Origin: Caproicibacter sp047833665
Lineage (GTDB): Bacteria > Bacillota > Clostridia > Oscillospirales > Acutalibacteraceae
Direction: 5' to 3'
NCBI GenBank assembly: GCA_047833665.1
Contig: CP181261.1
Location: 1,798,001 to 1,862,000, forward strand
DNA length: 64,000 nt
In this document: positions 1 through 8,017 of the stretch, piece after piece
How the letters are laid out: each line of letters starts with the position of its first letter
How positions within the stretch are numbered: position 1 is the stretch's first letter
Notes under the pieces: model-generated
Seen by the model: the letters and a program-made list of their open reading frames with translations, nothing else
Told to the model about the DNA's origin: nothing
Database searches by the model: none
Program-made: the position numbers and the translations under genes

Positions 1-693
1 CGCGAGATTAAAATTGGCCGGCGAATTATTAAAGAATAAAACATAATCTTGAATCTGCTGATGAAAACCAGTAAACAACGTTGAGGTAATAATCTGTTCA
101 ACAACACCGAAACCAAGGTATGCACCCACACCCGCAAGTAGTTTGTGCCGTCCGGCTAAATTGCCGATTGTAATAGAAGCATAAATTTGCAAAATGCCAG
201 ACCAAAAGCTTACAATTATCAGAATAAGTATTTCCAAAGTAATAATATGTGCAGATATCCCTAACACCTGATACATTTCTCTAATTTGTGCACATGCACG
301 GCTAAACTGCTCCAAAGTATTCGCATCTGCCACAAAAATGAAAATAGACAATGCGGTCACCAAAACGCTCAACACAGACCACATCAGTGTAACAATCAAT
401 TTAGCATCGATGTGGCTGTGCGGCTTTACCGGCAAGGTAAAGGAGAGGTATCCTTCATCGCCCAGCAAATTTTTATAAAACCGCTGAATCGTAACCACCA
501 GCGTAATGACAAACGCTGAGACAATAAGCGTGACATACATACTCATCATGATAAAACGCGGAATAACGAAGCTATCCAAATCATAATTTCCAAACAGCCT
601 GTTAATACCCGCTAAGAGAAGAATCAGCCCATAAACCGGGAGGAAAATTCGTGCCGTGGCCGCTGTCTCATATTTTAGCAATTTGCCTAACAT
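1..693 (-). CDS. ABC-2 type transporter permease (C-terminus off the window)
   Basis: This is the open reading frame after the ATPase gene on the minus strand, and it runs off the left edge. It starts MLGKLLKYETAATARIFLPVY at an ATG preceded by GGGAGG and overlaps the ATPase stop by 7 bp, so the two are translationally coupled. The visible 231 residues hold about five hydrophobic segments (around residues 15-35, 45-70, 105-125, 160-180, 190-215). A short stretch reading GDEGYLSFTLPVKP resembles the loop of ABC-2 permeases found beside YtrA-type regulators. It should form the membrane channel for the adjacent ATPase. The substrate is unknown; lantibiotic, bacitracin or cell-envelope stress export are family precedents only. 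Confidence 0.8.
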   Translation of the reverse strand, partial: MLGKLLKYETAATARIFLPVYGLILLLAGINRLFGNYDLDSFVIPRFIMMSMYVTLIVSAFVITLVVTIQRFYKNLLGDEGYLSFTLPVKPHSHIDAKLIVTLMWSVLSVLVTALSIFIFVADANTLEQFSRACAQIREMYQVLGISAHIITLEILILIIVSFWSGILQIYASITIGNLAGRHKLLAGVGAYLGFGVVEQIITSTLFTGFHQQIQDYVLFFNNSPANFNLA

Positions 694-1385
694 TTAAACA
701 CCTCCCTGAAAAGCTCGTCGACACTCTTGCCTTCTTTCTCACGGATATCATCAACGGTGGAATGCAGTACAATATTGCCCATGTTGATAAATATCACTTC
801 ATCCAGAACCTTTTCCACGTCTGTAATTAGATGCGTTGAAATTAAAACTGTCGCATTTTCACTGTAATTACTGATAATAGTATCCAGAATATAATCCCGC
901 GTTGCCGGGTCTACCCCGCCGATCGGCTCATCTAAAATATACAGTTCTGCCTCGCGGCTCATGACCAGAATCAGTTGTACTTTTTCCTTAGTTCCTTTGG
1001 ACATTGTTTTTAAACGGTCTTTGGGATTAATGTGCAGCCTACTTAGCATATCATATGCCTTCGCCTTATTGAAATTCTCATAAAAATCTCCAAAGAAATC
1101 AATCATTGTATGAACGCTCATCCAGTCATTGAGGTAAGTCCGTTCCGGCAGGTAAGAAACTATCTTTTTCGTTTCAATTCCCGGCTTCATGCCGCCTACC
1201 AAAATCTGTCCTGAAGTGGGAGTTAACAGCCCATTGGCAAGTTTTATCAACGTGCTTTTTCCGCTTCCGTTTGGCCCAAGCAGGCCAACAATACGACCCT
1301 TTGGCACTGAAAGATTGATAGAATTAAGCGCAAGACAACCGGGGTAATATTTGACAAGATTGCTGCACTCAAGTATGTGCTCCAT
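687..1385 (-). CDS. ABC transporter ATP-binding protein
   Basis: A 232-residue ATPase with Walker A GPNGSGKST (about residues 38-46), the signature-like region MSKGTKEKVQLILVM, Walker B ELYILDEPIGGVDP and a switch histidine in STHLI. The signature reads SKGTKEK rather than LSGGQ, which is usual in the CcmA/YtrB group of exporters. It powers the permease encoded just downstream. The ATG overlaps the end of the GntR gene by 17 bp, giving the gene order regulator, ATPase, permease, as in ytrA-type operons. The family is clear, the substrate is not. Confidence 0.9.
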   Translation of the reverse strand: MEHILECSNLVKYYPGCLALNSINLSVPKGRIVGLLGPNGSGKSTLIKLANGLLTPTSGQILVGGMKPGIETKKIVSYLPERTYLNDWMSVHTMIDFFGDFYENFNKAKAYDMLSRLHINPKDRLKTMSKGTKEKVQLILVMSREAELYILDEPIGGVDPATRDYILDTIISNYSENATVLISTHLITDVEKVLDEVIFINMGNIVLHSTVDDIREKEGKSVDELFREVFKC

Positions 1386-1755
1386 TCTGTTCTTCCTCCT
1401 TCATAATCCGATTAACCATATTGATAGTTTGTTCGGTGTCAAAACCCAAACGATTCATCTTCTGAATAAATTCCTGTATTAAATCAGCCGCAAGATTATT
1501 TTTTGTCTGCATGATTTTCTGCACATCCTCCGTGACATATCGTCCGCTTGTTCGCTGTGAATAAATAAGCCCATCACTTTCCAATTTTGAAAGTGCTCTC
1601 TGCATTGTATTCGGGTTTACCGAAGCTTCGGCAGCCATATCACGAACAGAGGGTAATCTGCTGCCCGGTGCATATATTCCTGAAACAATCATCAACTGAA
1701 TCTGTTCGATTAGTTGGGAATAGATTGGTCGGTCCGATTTTAAATTCCATGCCAT
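1369..1755 (-). CDS. GntR family transcriptional regulator (YtrA subfamily)
   Basis: A 128-residue protein beginning MAWNLKSDRPIYSQLIEQIQ. The N-terminal winged helix (residues 10-77) carries the GntR pattern, with PGSRLPSVRDMA followed by VNPNTMQRALSKLESDG. The C-terminal part is only about 50 residues, too short for a FadR or HutC ligand domain and typical of YtrA proteins encoded with ABC exporters. It is the first gene of its operon, with a TTGACA/TATAAC promoter and an imperfect palindrome just downstream of the -10 box, which suggests autorepression relieved by an effector. Start chosen at ATG 1755, preceded by GGGGGTG. Confidence 0.92.
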   Translation of the reverse strand: MAWNLKSDRPIYSQLIEQIQLMIVSGIYAPGSRLPSVRDMAAEASVNPNTMQRALSKLESDGLIYSQRTSGRYVTEDVQKIMQTKNNLAADLIQEFIQKMNRLGFDTEQTINMVNRIMKEEEQNGAHT

Positions 1756-1783
1756 GTTTTCACCCCCAAAAAACCGGATTATT

Positions 1784-1831
1784 GTACTAATATAGTAATA
1801 CAGTTATATAACACTTTTGCCCTTCTGTCAA
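1784..1831 (-). promoter_or_regulatory. Promoter and likely GntR operator of the exporter operon
   Basis: On the minus strand TTGACA (1831-1826) and TATAAC (1808-1803) are separated by 17 bp. Immediately downstream, 1801-1784 is an 18-bp imperfect palindrome (14 of 18 positions symmetrical) containing TGTATTA and TAGTAC. The site would cover the transcription start, as expected for a repressor that controls its own operon. A related sequence lies upstream of the second ABC operon at 3502-3539. Confidence 0.65.
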
Positions 1832-1847
1832 GGGTTTATAATTCTTT

Positions 1848-2573
1848 CTAGCGGATATCCTTTTTCTGAAAAAAGATAATGCCCAGTATAACAAAGAAAG
1901 CAGCCGTAATAACAAAGATAACAGAAGATTCCATCATCTGCTGCGTGGTACCTGAGGCAATCTGACCAAACTGGGTTATAAGCAGATATTGATTCCATTC
2001 AGAATGGCCCAGCAGTTCCAAAAGACCCTGCGGCAAAAATATGGCTGCATAAAATGCAAATACAAATAACGAATTTTTTTGGAATATCATCGCAAAAAAA
2101 GCGGCAATCGTAATGGCTGCTACGTAACCGATACAGCTAATACCAACCCTGCTGAAAAAATCCGCTATAAATTCCCCTGTAAACTGAGGATCACTTTTTA
2201 AAAACAGCAAAGAACTTCCGCAGTAAAAACCAAGAGCAACTACGCCAACTATAACACCAAGAATGATGGATGCAATAAGCTGCGAACCATAAAGTGTCGT
2301 GCGGTTCAGGCCATAGGAAACAGCATTTTTCAGTGTATGTTCCTTATATTCTTCTGCGGCAATCAAATCCACTAAAATCGGCATAATAAAAATCGGCCAA
2401 GAAAGGAAATACAGGCGTACCACCATCCAAGAAGAATATGCAGAAATTGAAGTAGACAGCCTTGATAACGAAAAATTGACCAAAACAGCTAAAACCGCCA
2501 TAACAGCGAGCAAACAATAAAAGAAAATGCGATGAAATACCTTATAAAGATCAGCATGTATTAATTTAAGCAA
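1848..2573 (-). CDS. ABC-2 type transporter permease
   Basis: A 241-residue membrane protein with about six hydrophobic segments (for example FYCLLAVMAVLAVLVNF and LIASIILGVIVGVVALGFY). A longer reading frame extends upstream inside the ATPase gene, but I choose TTG at 2573 (MLKLIHADLYKVF) because GGAGG lies 9 bp before it and this gives the usual ATPase/permease overlap of 8 bp. Homologous permeases begin with a comparable short cytoplasmic segment before the first helix. It pairs with the ATPase at 2566-3489 as an exporter of unknown substrate. Confidence 0.82.
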   Translation of the reverse strand: MLKLIHADLYKVFHRIFFYCLLAVMAVLAVLVNFSLSRLSTSISAYSSWMVVRLYFLSWPIFIMPILVDLIAAEEYKEHTLKNAVSYGLNRTTLYGSQLIASIILGVIVGVVALGFYCGSSLLFLKSDPQFTGEFIADFFSRVGISCIGYVAAITIAAFFAMIFQKNSLFVFAFYAAIFLPQGLLELLGHSEWNQYLLITQFGQIASGTTQQMMESSVIFVITAAFFVILGIIFFQKKDIR

Positions 2574-3489
2574 TTTGTTTCCCTCCGACCAAATCAATAA
2601 AATATTTTTCCAAGCTGACGCCTGTGCGATATACCTGCGAAACCATAATGCCGGATTCCACAAGAGACTTAACGATGAATTCAGGATGCTCAACCTCATC
2701 CGCAATCCGCAGCGCAGTCTCATTGAGAACTTCAATTTGTTGCAAAGACAGAACATTTCTTAACACTTCGGCTGCTTGATTCGAATCGTCTACTTCCAAT
2801 TTTAAGGTAACACGGCATCTTTGCTCAAGTTCTTCTGCGGTAATACATTCCACCAAGCGTCCGGCGTTAATAAAGCCATAACGAGTTGCAATTTGAGAAA
2901 GTTCTCCAAGAATATGGCTGGAAATCAGGATTGTCGTTCCTTTCTCCCGGTTTAACTTTAATAAAATTTCACGAAACTCATGAATTCCCATTGGGTCTAA
3001 CCCATTAATCGGCTCATCGAGCACCAGAAAATCCGGATCATCTAAGAGAGCAAGTGCAAGGCCCAACCTCTGCTTCATACCAAGAGAAAAATTTTTAAAT
3101 TTCTTATTCTCTGTGGCATTCAGACCAACAAAACATAAAGCATCATCCACGCAATTTTTATTCTTGATTCCGCGCTGAATCCGGTAGTACTCCAAATTTT
3201 GCCGAGCCGACAGATATGGATAAAATCCGGGTGTCTCAATAATACTGCCAATCCGTCTGCGTGCGCGCCCCAGCCCTTTGGCATCCGACTGTCCAAAAAG
3301 CTCCATCGATCCAGAGGTAGGCGGGGTAAGGCCACAAATCATTTTCAGCAGCGTTGTCTTGCCCGCTCCGTTTTGCCCTATTAACGCAAAAATATCCCCT
3401 TTATTTACAAACATACTCAAATCATTAACTGCAGAAAAATTTCCAAACCGCCGAACCAGTGCTTGTGATCGAAAAACAGTTTCCGACAT
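2566..3489 (-). CDS. ABC transporter ATP-binding protein (BcrA-like)
   Basis: A 307-residue ATPase beginning MSETVFRSQALVRRFGNFSAV. Walker A is GQNGAGKTT (about 38-46), signature FSLGMKQRLGLALALL (about 132-147), Walker B FLVLDEPINGLDP, and the switch histidine lies in ISSHIL. The roughly 90-residue C-terminal extension after the ATPase core is characteristic of BcrA/LptB-like exporters for peptide antibiotics and lantibiotic immunity. It is first in a two-gene operon with the permease. A perfect 15-bp inverted repeat covers its promoter, suggesting tight repression, perhaps by the nearby GntR protein. Confidence 0.9.
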   Translation of the reverse strand: MSETVFRSQALVRRFGNFSAVNDLSMFVNKGDIFALIGQNGAGKTTLLKMICGLTPPTSGSMELFGQSDAKGLGRARRRIGSIIETPGFYPYLSARQNLEYYRIQRGIKNKNCVDDALCFVGLNATENKKFKNFSLGMKQRLGLALALLDDPDFLVLDEPINGLDPMGIHEFREILLKLNREKGTTILISSHILGELSQIATRYGFINAGRLVECITAEELEQRCRVTLKLEVDDSNQAAEVLRNVLSLQQIEVLNETALRIADEVEHPEFIVKSLVESGIMVSQVYRTGVSLEKYFIDLVGGKQIA

Positions 3490-3501
3490 AGTTTCGTCTC
3501 C

Positions 3502-3560
3502 TTGTATTATTGTATTAATTTATCAATACAATAATACAACAGAAATTCTGCATTTGTCAA
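3502..3560 (-). promoter_or_regulatory. Promoter with perfect 15-bp inverted repeat operator
   Basis: On the minus strand TTGACA (3560-3555) and TATTAT (3536-3531) are 18 bp apart. The -10 box lies inside a perfect inverted repeat, arms 3502-3516 and 3525-3539 (TTGTATTATTGTATT and its complement), with an 8-bp centre. Each arm itself contains two tandem TTGTATT units. The half site TGTATTATTGTATTA matches 13 of 15 positions of the TGTATTACTATATTA read at the GntR operon promoter, so one repressor could serve both. Confidence 0.7.
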
Positions 3561-3617
3561 TGAATTTTTCAAATTTTCATGTTATAATCATGTTATAATA
3601 TTTAAATAAACAAAAAG

Positions 3618-3746
3618 CCGCTCAAACGGGAGTTGGATTTAGGGATTTATGAAAACAAGTAAATTTTTGACCGACTCTCTTCAAGCGGAGACAGCAAAGA
3701 ATGGACTGCACTGAAAGATAAAACCTTTGGTGCAGTCTTTCTTTTT
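3618..3746 (+). ncRNA. Candidate structured RNA ending in an intrinsic terminator
   Basis: No coding frame with a ribosome site is seen here. Segments 3618-3636 and 3671-3688 can pair: CCGCT with AGCGG, and GAGTTGG with CCGACTC. A strong terminator hairpin follows at 3704-3737. A short leader or small RNA on the plus strand fits this arrangement. No convincing -35/-10 pair was found directly upstream, although TATAAT occurs at 3583 and 3594, and no known RNA family was recognised. It could also be the remnant of an attenuator. Confidence 0.3.
3704..3746 (+). terminator. Rho-independent terminator
   Basis: GACTGCAC (3704-3711) pairs perfectly with GTGCAGTC (3730-3737) and is followed by TTTCTTTTT. 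There is no plus-strand gene upstream, so it probably ends the candidate structured RNA. Confidence 0.7.
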
Positions 3747-3782
3747 GGACTTAATCCTGCTTTGCGAATTCTTCTCAAGATC

Positions 3783-3811
3783 TTGAGAGATTGTTGGCTG
3801 TATGATATAAT
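3783..3811 (+). promoter_or_regulatory. Promoter of the truncated XRE / SIR2 unit
   Basis: TTGAGA at 3783-3788 and TATAAT at 3806-3811 with a 17-bp spacer, about 30 bp before the ATG of the truncated XRE gene. A related promoter (TTGCGA, 17 bp, TAATAT) precedes the intact paralogue at 4988-5016. Confidence 0.6.
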
Positions 3812-3841
3812 GTTCTAAAATATGGCATTGGAGGTTTAATT

Positions 3842-3928
3842 ATGGCAGTTTCATACAATAGGCTTTGGAAACTGCTTGTGGATAAAAATAGTAACAAATC
3901 CTGCATCAGAAAGCAGAAAGAAGGATAA
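3842..3928 (+). pseudogene. Truncated XRE-type regulator (28 codons)
   Basis: The first 15 codons encode MAVSYNRLWKLLVDK, almost identical to the start of the intact XRE protein at 5044. The similarity includes the ribosome-site region (TTGGAGGTTTAATT against ATAGGAGGCTTAATT) and part of the promoter. After codon 16 the sequence diverges and stops at 3926-3928, losing the recognition helix. The stop lies 5 bp before the TTG of the SIR2 gene, so the remnant may now act as a translated leader that couples ribosomes to the SIR2 start. It is unlikely to bind DNA. Confidence 0.75.
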
Positions 3929-3933
3929 TAACT

Positions 3934-4947
3934 TTGTTTGAACTTCCTTATAGACTGCCCACAATTATAAATAAACGGCTTAAAGATCCACATGTTGTAA
4001 TCATAGGTGCAGGAGCATCCAAGGCGGCCTGTCCCACCGATAAAAATGGAAATACTGTGCCTCTTTTAAGAGATATTCATGAAGTTTTGGGCTTAACAGA
4101 TAAGTTGAAATCTTATGGATTTTCTGAAAGTGAACTGAGCAACTTTGAACTGCTTTTTTCAAATATAAATAATAAGTCAGAGTATGGTGGTTTGCAGAAA
4201 GAATTAGAAGACGCTGTACATAATTATTTCCAGAAGCTTATGATACCGGATGATGTGACTTTGTACGATTATCTTGTTTTGTCATTGACTGATAAAGATG
4301 CAATAATATCGTTTAACTGGGATCCGTTTTTATTACAGGCTTATCGACGAAATATTGATGTAGGTAATCTGCCGCAATTGATATTTCCACACGGCAATGT
4401 TGGCGTAGGTATATGTTATGATTGTAAAATTAAGGGGTATGCTAACAGCCTATGCAATAACTGCTTTAAGCCATTTTCGGATATGCCTCTACTATTCCCA
4501 GTAGGTAGAAAAAATTACTATGACAACAGCATAATTGAAAACGAGTGGAATATTGCGAAGAATTACCTCATCAGAGCCGCCGGTGTGACAATATTCGGTT
4601 ACAGCGCTCCGGAAACTGATGTAGAAGCCTATCAACTTTTAAAAAATTCTTATCAAAAAAGCCGTATTACAAGTATAGCCCCCTTTACTATTATCAATCT
4701 CGCTAAGAACAAACAGGAACAGAAAGCTAAGTGGCAGGAAATTTATAATGATCGGATGCTTCAGTACACGGATGACTTTAGAAATACTATTCTTTGGGAA
4801 TCCCCTCGTGTCAGTCTTGAAACATTATTTGATGCAATTTTACAGCAACAACCTAGGCATATAGAAAAGTCATTCAAAGATTTTGATACCCTTGAGGAAC
4901 TTCAGACCTTCGTAAAAACTATAGATGAGTTCGATATGGCAGTATAG
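3934..4947 (+). CDS. SIR2-like NAD-binding domain protein, probable anti-phage effector
   Basis: A 337-residue protein with SIR2-family signatures: HVVIIGAGASKAACP (residues 20-34), SFNWD (126-130) in place of the TxNYD motif, FPHGN with a candidate catalytic H153, and FGYSAPETD (221-229). Four cysteines (C161, C164, C174, C177) form a CxxC pair of pairs suited to zinc. Stand-alone SIR2 proteins in defence islands are known to deplete NAD+ after phage sensing; that role here is inferred from its place next to type I RM. The start is TTG 3934, preceded by AAGGA at 8 bp. No partner gene such as HerA or Argonaute is adjacent, so it may act alone or through the RM locus. Confidence 0.75.
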   Translation: MFELPYRLPTIINKRLKDPHVVIIGAGASKAACPTDKNGNTVPLLRDIHEVLGLTDKLKSYGFSESELSNFELLFSNINNKSEYGGLQKELEDAVHNYFQKLMIPDDVTLYDYLVLSLTDKDAIISFNWDPFLLQAYRRNIDVGNLPQLIFPHGNVGVGICYDCKIKGYANSLCNNCFKPFSDMPLLFPVGRKNYYDNSIIENEWNIAKNYLIRAAGVTIFGYSAPETDVEAYQLLKNSYQKSRITSIAPFTIINLAKNKQEQKAKWQEIYNDRMLQYTDDFRNTILWESPRVSLETLFDAILQQQPRHIEKSFKDFDTLEELQTFVKTIDEFDMAV

Positions 4948-4987
4948 AGAAAAGTTTTCATGTACCTTGCGAAGATTTCTTAAGTTC

Positions 4988-5016
4988 TTGCGAATTTTTT
5001 CACTGCATGATAATAT
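4988..5016 (+). promoter_or_regulatory. Promoter of the XRE-hsdRSM operon
   Basis: TTGCGA at 4988-4993 and TAATAT at 5011-5016 with a 17-bp spacer, about 28 bp before the XRE start codon. Confidence 0.55.
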
Positions 5017-5043
5017 TTTAAATGTGGTATAGGAGGCTTAATT

Positions 5044-5259
5044 ATGGCTGTTTCATACAATAAACTTTGGAAACTGCTTGTTGACAAAAAAATGAGCAAA
5101 GCAGATTTGCGTAAAGCCTCTGGCATATCTCCAAACACTATGACTAAGCTGCGCCGGGATGAGCCAGTCATGCTTAATGTTTTGGATAAGATATGTAAAA
5201 CTTTGCATGTCAACTACGGGGATATAATTGATTATATTGCGGATGAAGAAAGGAAGTGA
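5044..5259 (+). CDS. Small XRE/Cro-CI family regulator
   Basis: A 71-residue single-domain helix-turn-helix protein (MAVSYNKLWKLLVDKKMSKA...). The HTH spans roughly residues 17-45, with ADLRKASGISPNTMTKLRR as the turn and recognition helix. The ribosome site TAGGAGG lies 10 bp before the ATG. It ends 7 bp before hsdR and is probably cotranscribed, the position of a controller protein for restriction-modification genes. Small proteins of this type are common in front of Firmicute hsdR genes. Its N-terminus is duplicated as a broken copy upstream at 3842. Confidence 0.88.
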   Translation: MAVSYNKLWKLLVDKKMSKADLRKASGISPNTMTKLRRDEPVMLNVLDKICKTLHVNYGDIIDYIADEERK

Positions 5260-5266
5260 TTCAGCC

Positions 5267-8005
5267 ATGACACCTGAGCAAAAAGCACGTCAATCAATTG
5301 ATGCAAAGCTTAGTGCGTCCGGCTGGATTATCCAAGACTTAAAAGAGCTTAACCTTTCTGCCGGACGTGGAATTGCCGTACGCGAATTTCCTACGAGTAC
5401 AGGCCCGGTTGACTATGCCCTATTTATCGATGGTACTCTCGTCGGTATAATAGAAGCCAAGAGGGATGATGCCGGCGAGAATATAACTGTTGCTGAAACA
5501 CAGACCCATCGTTATGCGACCAGTACATTTAAGTGGATCAAAACCGATTATCATATTCGCTTTGTGTATGAGTCTACAGGAAAATTGACACGTTTCACTG
5601 ATTACAATGATGTAAAATACCGCTCCCGTACTGTATTTAGTTTCCACCGACCTGAAACACTCGCACGATGGTTGAAGGAACCAGATACAATTCGTAATAA
5701 CATGAAACGTTTTCCTCCTTTTGACACTACTGGGTTTCGTAAATGTCAAATAGATGCCATACACAATTTAGAGCAATCTTTTGCTGCAGCAAGACCTAAA
5801 GCTCTGATTCAAATGGCTACTGGTGCTGGCAAGACTTTCACTGCGATTACATCAGCTTATCGTTTACTTAAGTACGCAAAAGTCAACCGCATTCTGTTTC
5901 TTGTAGATACCAAAGGCCTTGGTGAACAGGCGGAGCGTGAGTTTCTTGCTTATCGTCCTAATGATGATAATCGTAGTTTTTCAGAAATATATGGTGTATG
6001 CAGACTAAAAAAATCGTATATACCACAGGATGCTCATGTTTGCATCAGTACAATACAACGAATGTACTCTATCCTCAAAGGCGAGGAACTGGACGAATCA
6101 GCGGAAGAAATATCTCTTAACGAATTACCTTCCGCTGATCGACAAATGCAAAAAGAAGTGGTATATAACGAAAAATATCCTCCTGAGTTCTTTGACGTCA
6201 TTATAGTCGATGAATGTCACCGTTCAATTTACAATGTATGGAAACAGGTATTGGATTATTTCGACTCGTTTATCATTGGGCTTACTGCCACGCCAGACAA
6301 ACGTACATTTGCCTTTTTCGATCAGAATGTCGTTAGCGAATACTCGCGTGAACAAGCCATAATTGATGGTGTAAATGTCGGTGAGGATATCTATATTATA
6401 GAAACTGAAATTGGAAAAAAAGGCGCTACTATTCTAAAACAGTCAATAGAATACCGCAACCGGTTGACTCGTGAAAAACGTTGGGCACAGTTGGACGAAG
6501 ATGTAAGCTATCAGCCGATACAGTTGGATCGTGATATTGTCAATCCAAGTCAAATCCGTGCTGTTATTAGGTCTTTTAGAGATAATCTTTTTACTCAACT
6601 ATTTCCATACCGTAAGGAAGTGCCTAAAACACTTATTTTTGCAAAGACAGATAGCCACGCGGATGATATCATTCAAATTGTACGTGAGGAGTTTGGAGAA
6701 GGCAATGAGTTCTGCCAAAAGATAACCTATGCAGCTGATGATCCTGAAAAAGTTCTTTCGTCTTTTCGAAATGACTACTATCCGCGTATTGCAGTTACTG
6801 TTGATATGATTGCTACCGGTACAGATGTCAAGCCTATTGAATGCCTGATATTCATGCGTGATGTTCGTAGCAAAAACTATTTTGAACAGATGAAAGGCCG
6901 AGGAACACGCGTCCTGTCCAAGGAAGATTTGCAAAAGGTAACACCTTCAGCCACTGAAAATAAAGACCATTTTGTAATCATAGATGCTGTTGGTGTAACA
7001 AAATCGAAAAAAACGGATACTCGTTCACTTGAACGCAAACCTTCTGTTAGTCTCAAGGAATTGATGATGAATGTTGCCCTCGGTGCAAAGGATGAAGATA
7101 CTCTTACTTCTTTGGCCAACCGAATTATTCGGCTTAACGCACAAATGACTGCATCTGAGAAGAAAGCTCTTGCAGAGAAAGCAGGTATCGCTGCCAGTAA
7201 CCTTGCCGAAGCTTTGCTGAATGTATTTGATGAAGATGTATTAACTGCCAAGGCAAAAGGGCAGTTCAACACTGAGCAACCTACCGAAGCTCAGATTGTC
7301 GAGGTGCAAAAGGCTGCTGCTGCCGAAGCAATACAACCCTTTTTGAAACAGGAAGTACGCGAATATATTGAAAACGTTCGTCGTAACCACGAGCAGATAA
7401 TCGATAATGTCAACACAGACACTGTTATATTTGCCGGATTTGACAGCCAGCGAGAAGAAAATGCTGATCGCATTATTAAGACATTTCAAGATTTTATATC
7501 TGAACATAAGGACGAAATTATTGCTCTGCGAATCGTATATAGTCAGGCATATAAGGATCGTCCTATGGTTATTGATAGCCTTAAGGCACTGTATGAAAAA
7601 TTAAAGGCGCGAGGTGTAACCATTGAGCGCCTATGGGATTGTTATGCCATAAAGAAGCCGGAAAAGGTTAAGCGCGGTACTGTGGCACAACTTACGGATT
7701 TAATTTCCATTATCCGCTTTGAAATGGGGTATAGCGATGATATTATTCCGTTTGCGGACAAGGTTAATTATAATTTCATGCAGTGGACGTTGAAGCGCAA
7801 TGCCGGTGCTGTCCATTTCACGGATGAGCAGATGGAATGGCTGAGGCTTATTAGAGATCATATTGCGACTTCTCTCAGCATTGAGCCGGGAGATCTTGAA
7901 CTTAGTCCCTTTGACCGGAAGGGCGGGCTGGGGCGCTTTTATGAAGTTTTTGGTGACAACTATGAGAGCATACTACATGAAATGAATATAGAATTGGTGG
8001 CTTAG
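5267..8005 (+). CDS. hsdR: Type I restriction enzyme subunit R (HsdR)
   Basis: A 912-residue subunit that translocates and cuts unmethylated DNA. The N-terminal nuclease has the PD-(D/E)xK pattern D49, E63, K65 (GPVDYALF...GIIEAKRDD). The SF2 helicase motor follows: Walker A MATGAGKT (183-190), DECH box (315-318), TATPDKR, and the motif VI region FEQMKGRGTRVL. A C-terminal EcoEI/EcoR124-type helical domain binds the methylase complex. I choose ATG 5267 (MTPEQKARQS) over the longer frame because AGGAAG precedes it. It leads hsdS and hsdM with no terminator between. No frameshift or missing motif was seen. Confidence 0.95.
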   Translation: MTPEQKARQSIDAKLSASGWIIQDLKELNLSAGRGIAVREFPTSTGPVDYALFIDGTLVGIIEAKRDDAGENITVAETQTHRYATSTFKWIKTDYHIRFVYESTGKLTRFTDYNDVKYRSRTVFSFHRPETLARWLKEPDTIRNNMKRFPPFDTTGFRKCQIDAIHNLEQSFAAARPKALIQMATGAGKTFTAITSAYRLLKYAKVNRILFLVDTKGLGEQAEREFLAYRPNDDNRSFSEIYGVCRLKKSYIPQDAHVCISTIQRMYSILKGEELDESAEEISLNELPSADRQMQKEVVYNEKYPPEFFDVIIVDECHRSIYNVWKQVLDYFDSFIIGLTATPDKRTFAFFDQNVVSEYSREQAIIDGVNVGEDIYIIETEIGKKGATILKQSIEYRNRLTREKRWAQLDEDVSYQPIQLDRDIVNPSQIRAVIRSFRDNLFTQLFPYRKEVPKTLIFAKTDSHADDIIQIVREEFGEGNEFCQKITYAADDPEKVLSSFRNDYYPRIAVTVDMIATGTDVKPIECLIFMRDVRSKNYFEQMKGRGTRVLSKEDLQKVTPSATENKDHFVIIDAVGVTKSKKTDTRSLERKPSVSLKELMMNVALGAKDEDTLTSLANRIIRLNAQMTASEKKALAEKAGIAASNLAEALLNVFDEDVLTAKAKGQFNTEQPTEAQIVEVQKAAAAEAIQPFLKQEVREYIENVRRNHEQIIDNVNTDTVIFAGFDSQREENADRIIKTFQDFISEHKDEIIALRIVYSQAYKDRPMVIDSLKALYEKLKARGVTIERLWDCYAIKKPEKVKRGTVAQLTDLISIIRFEMGYSDDIIPFADKVNYNFMQWTLKRNAGAVHFTDEQMEWLRLIRDHIATSLSIEPGDLELSPFDRKGGLGRFYEVFGDNYESILHEMNIELVA

Positions 8006-8017
8006 AGGAGAAAAGAG

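Noticed and set aside
2574..2756. N-terminal extension of the permease at 1848
   Set aside because: It overlaps the ATPase gene in another frame, is not hydrophobic in the family pattern, and a TTG with GGAGG provides a better start.
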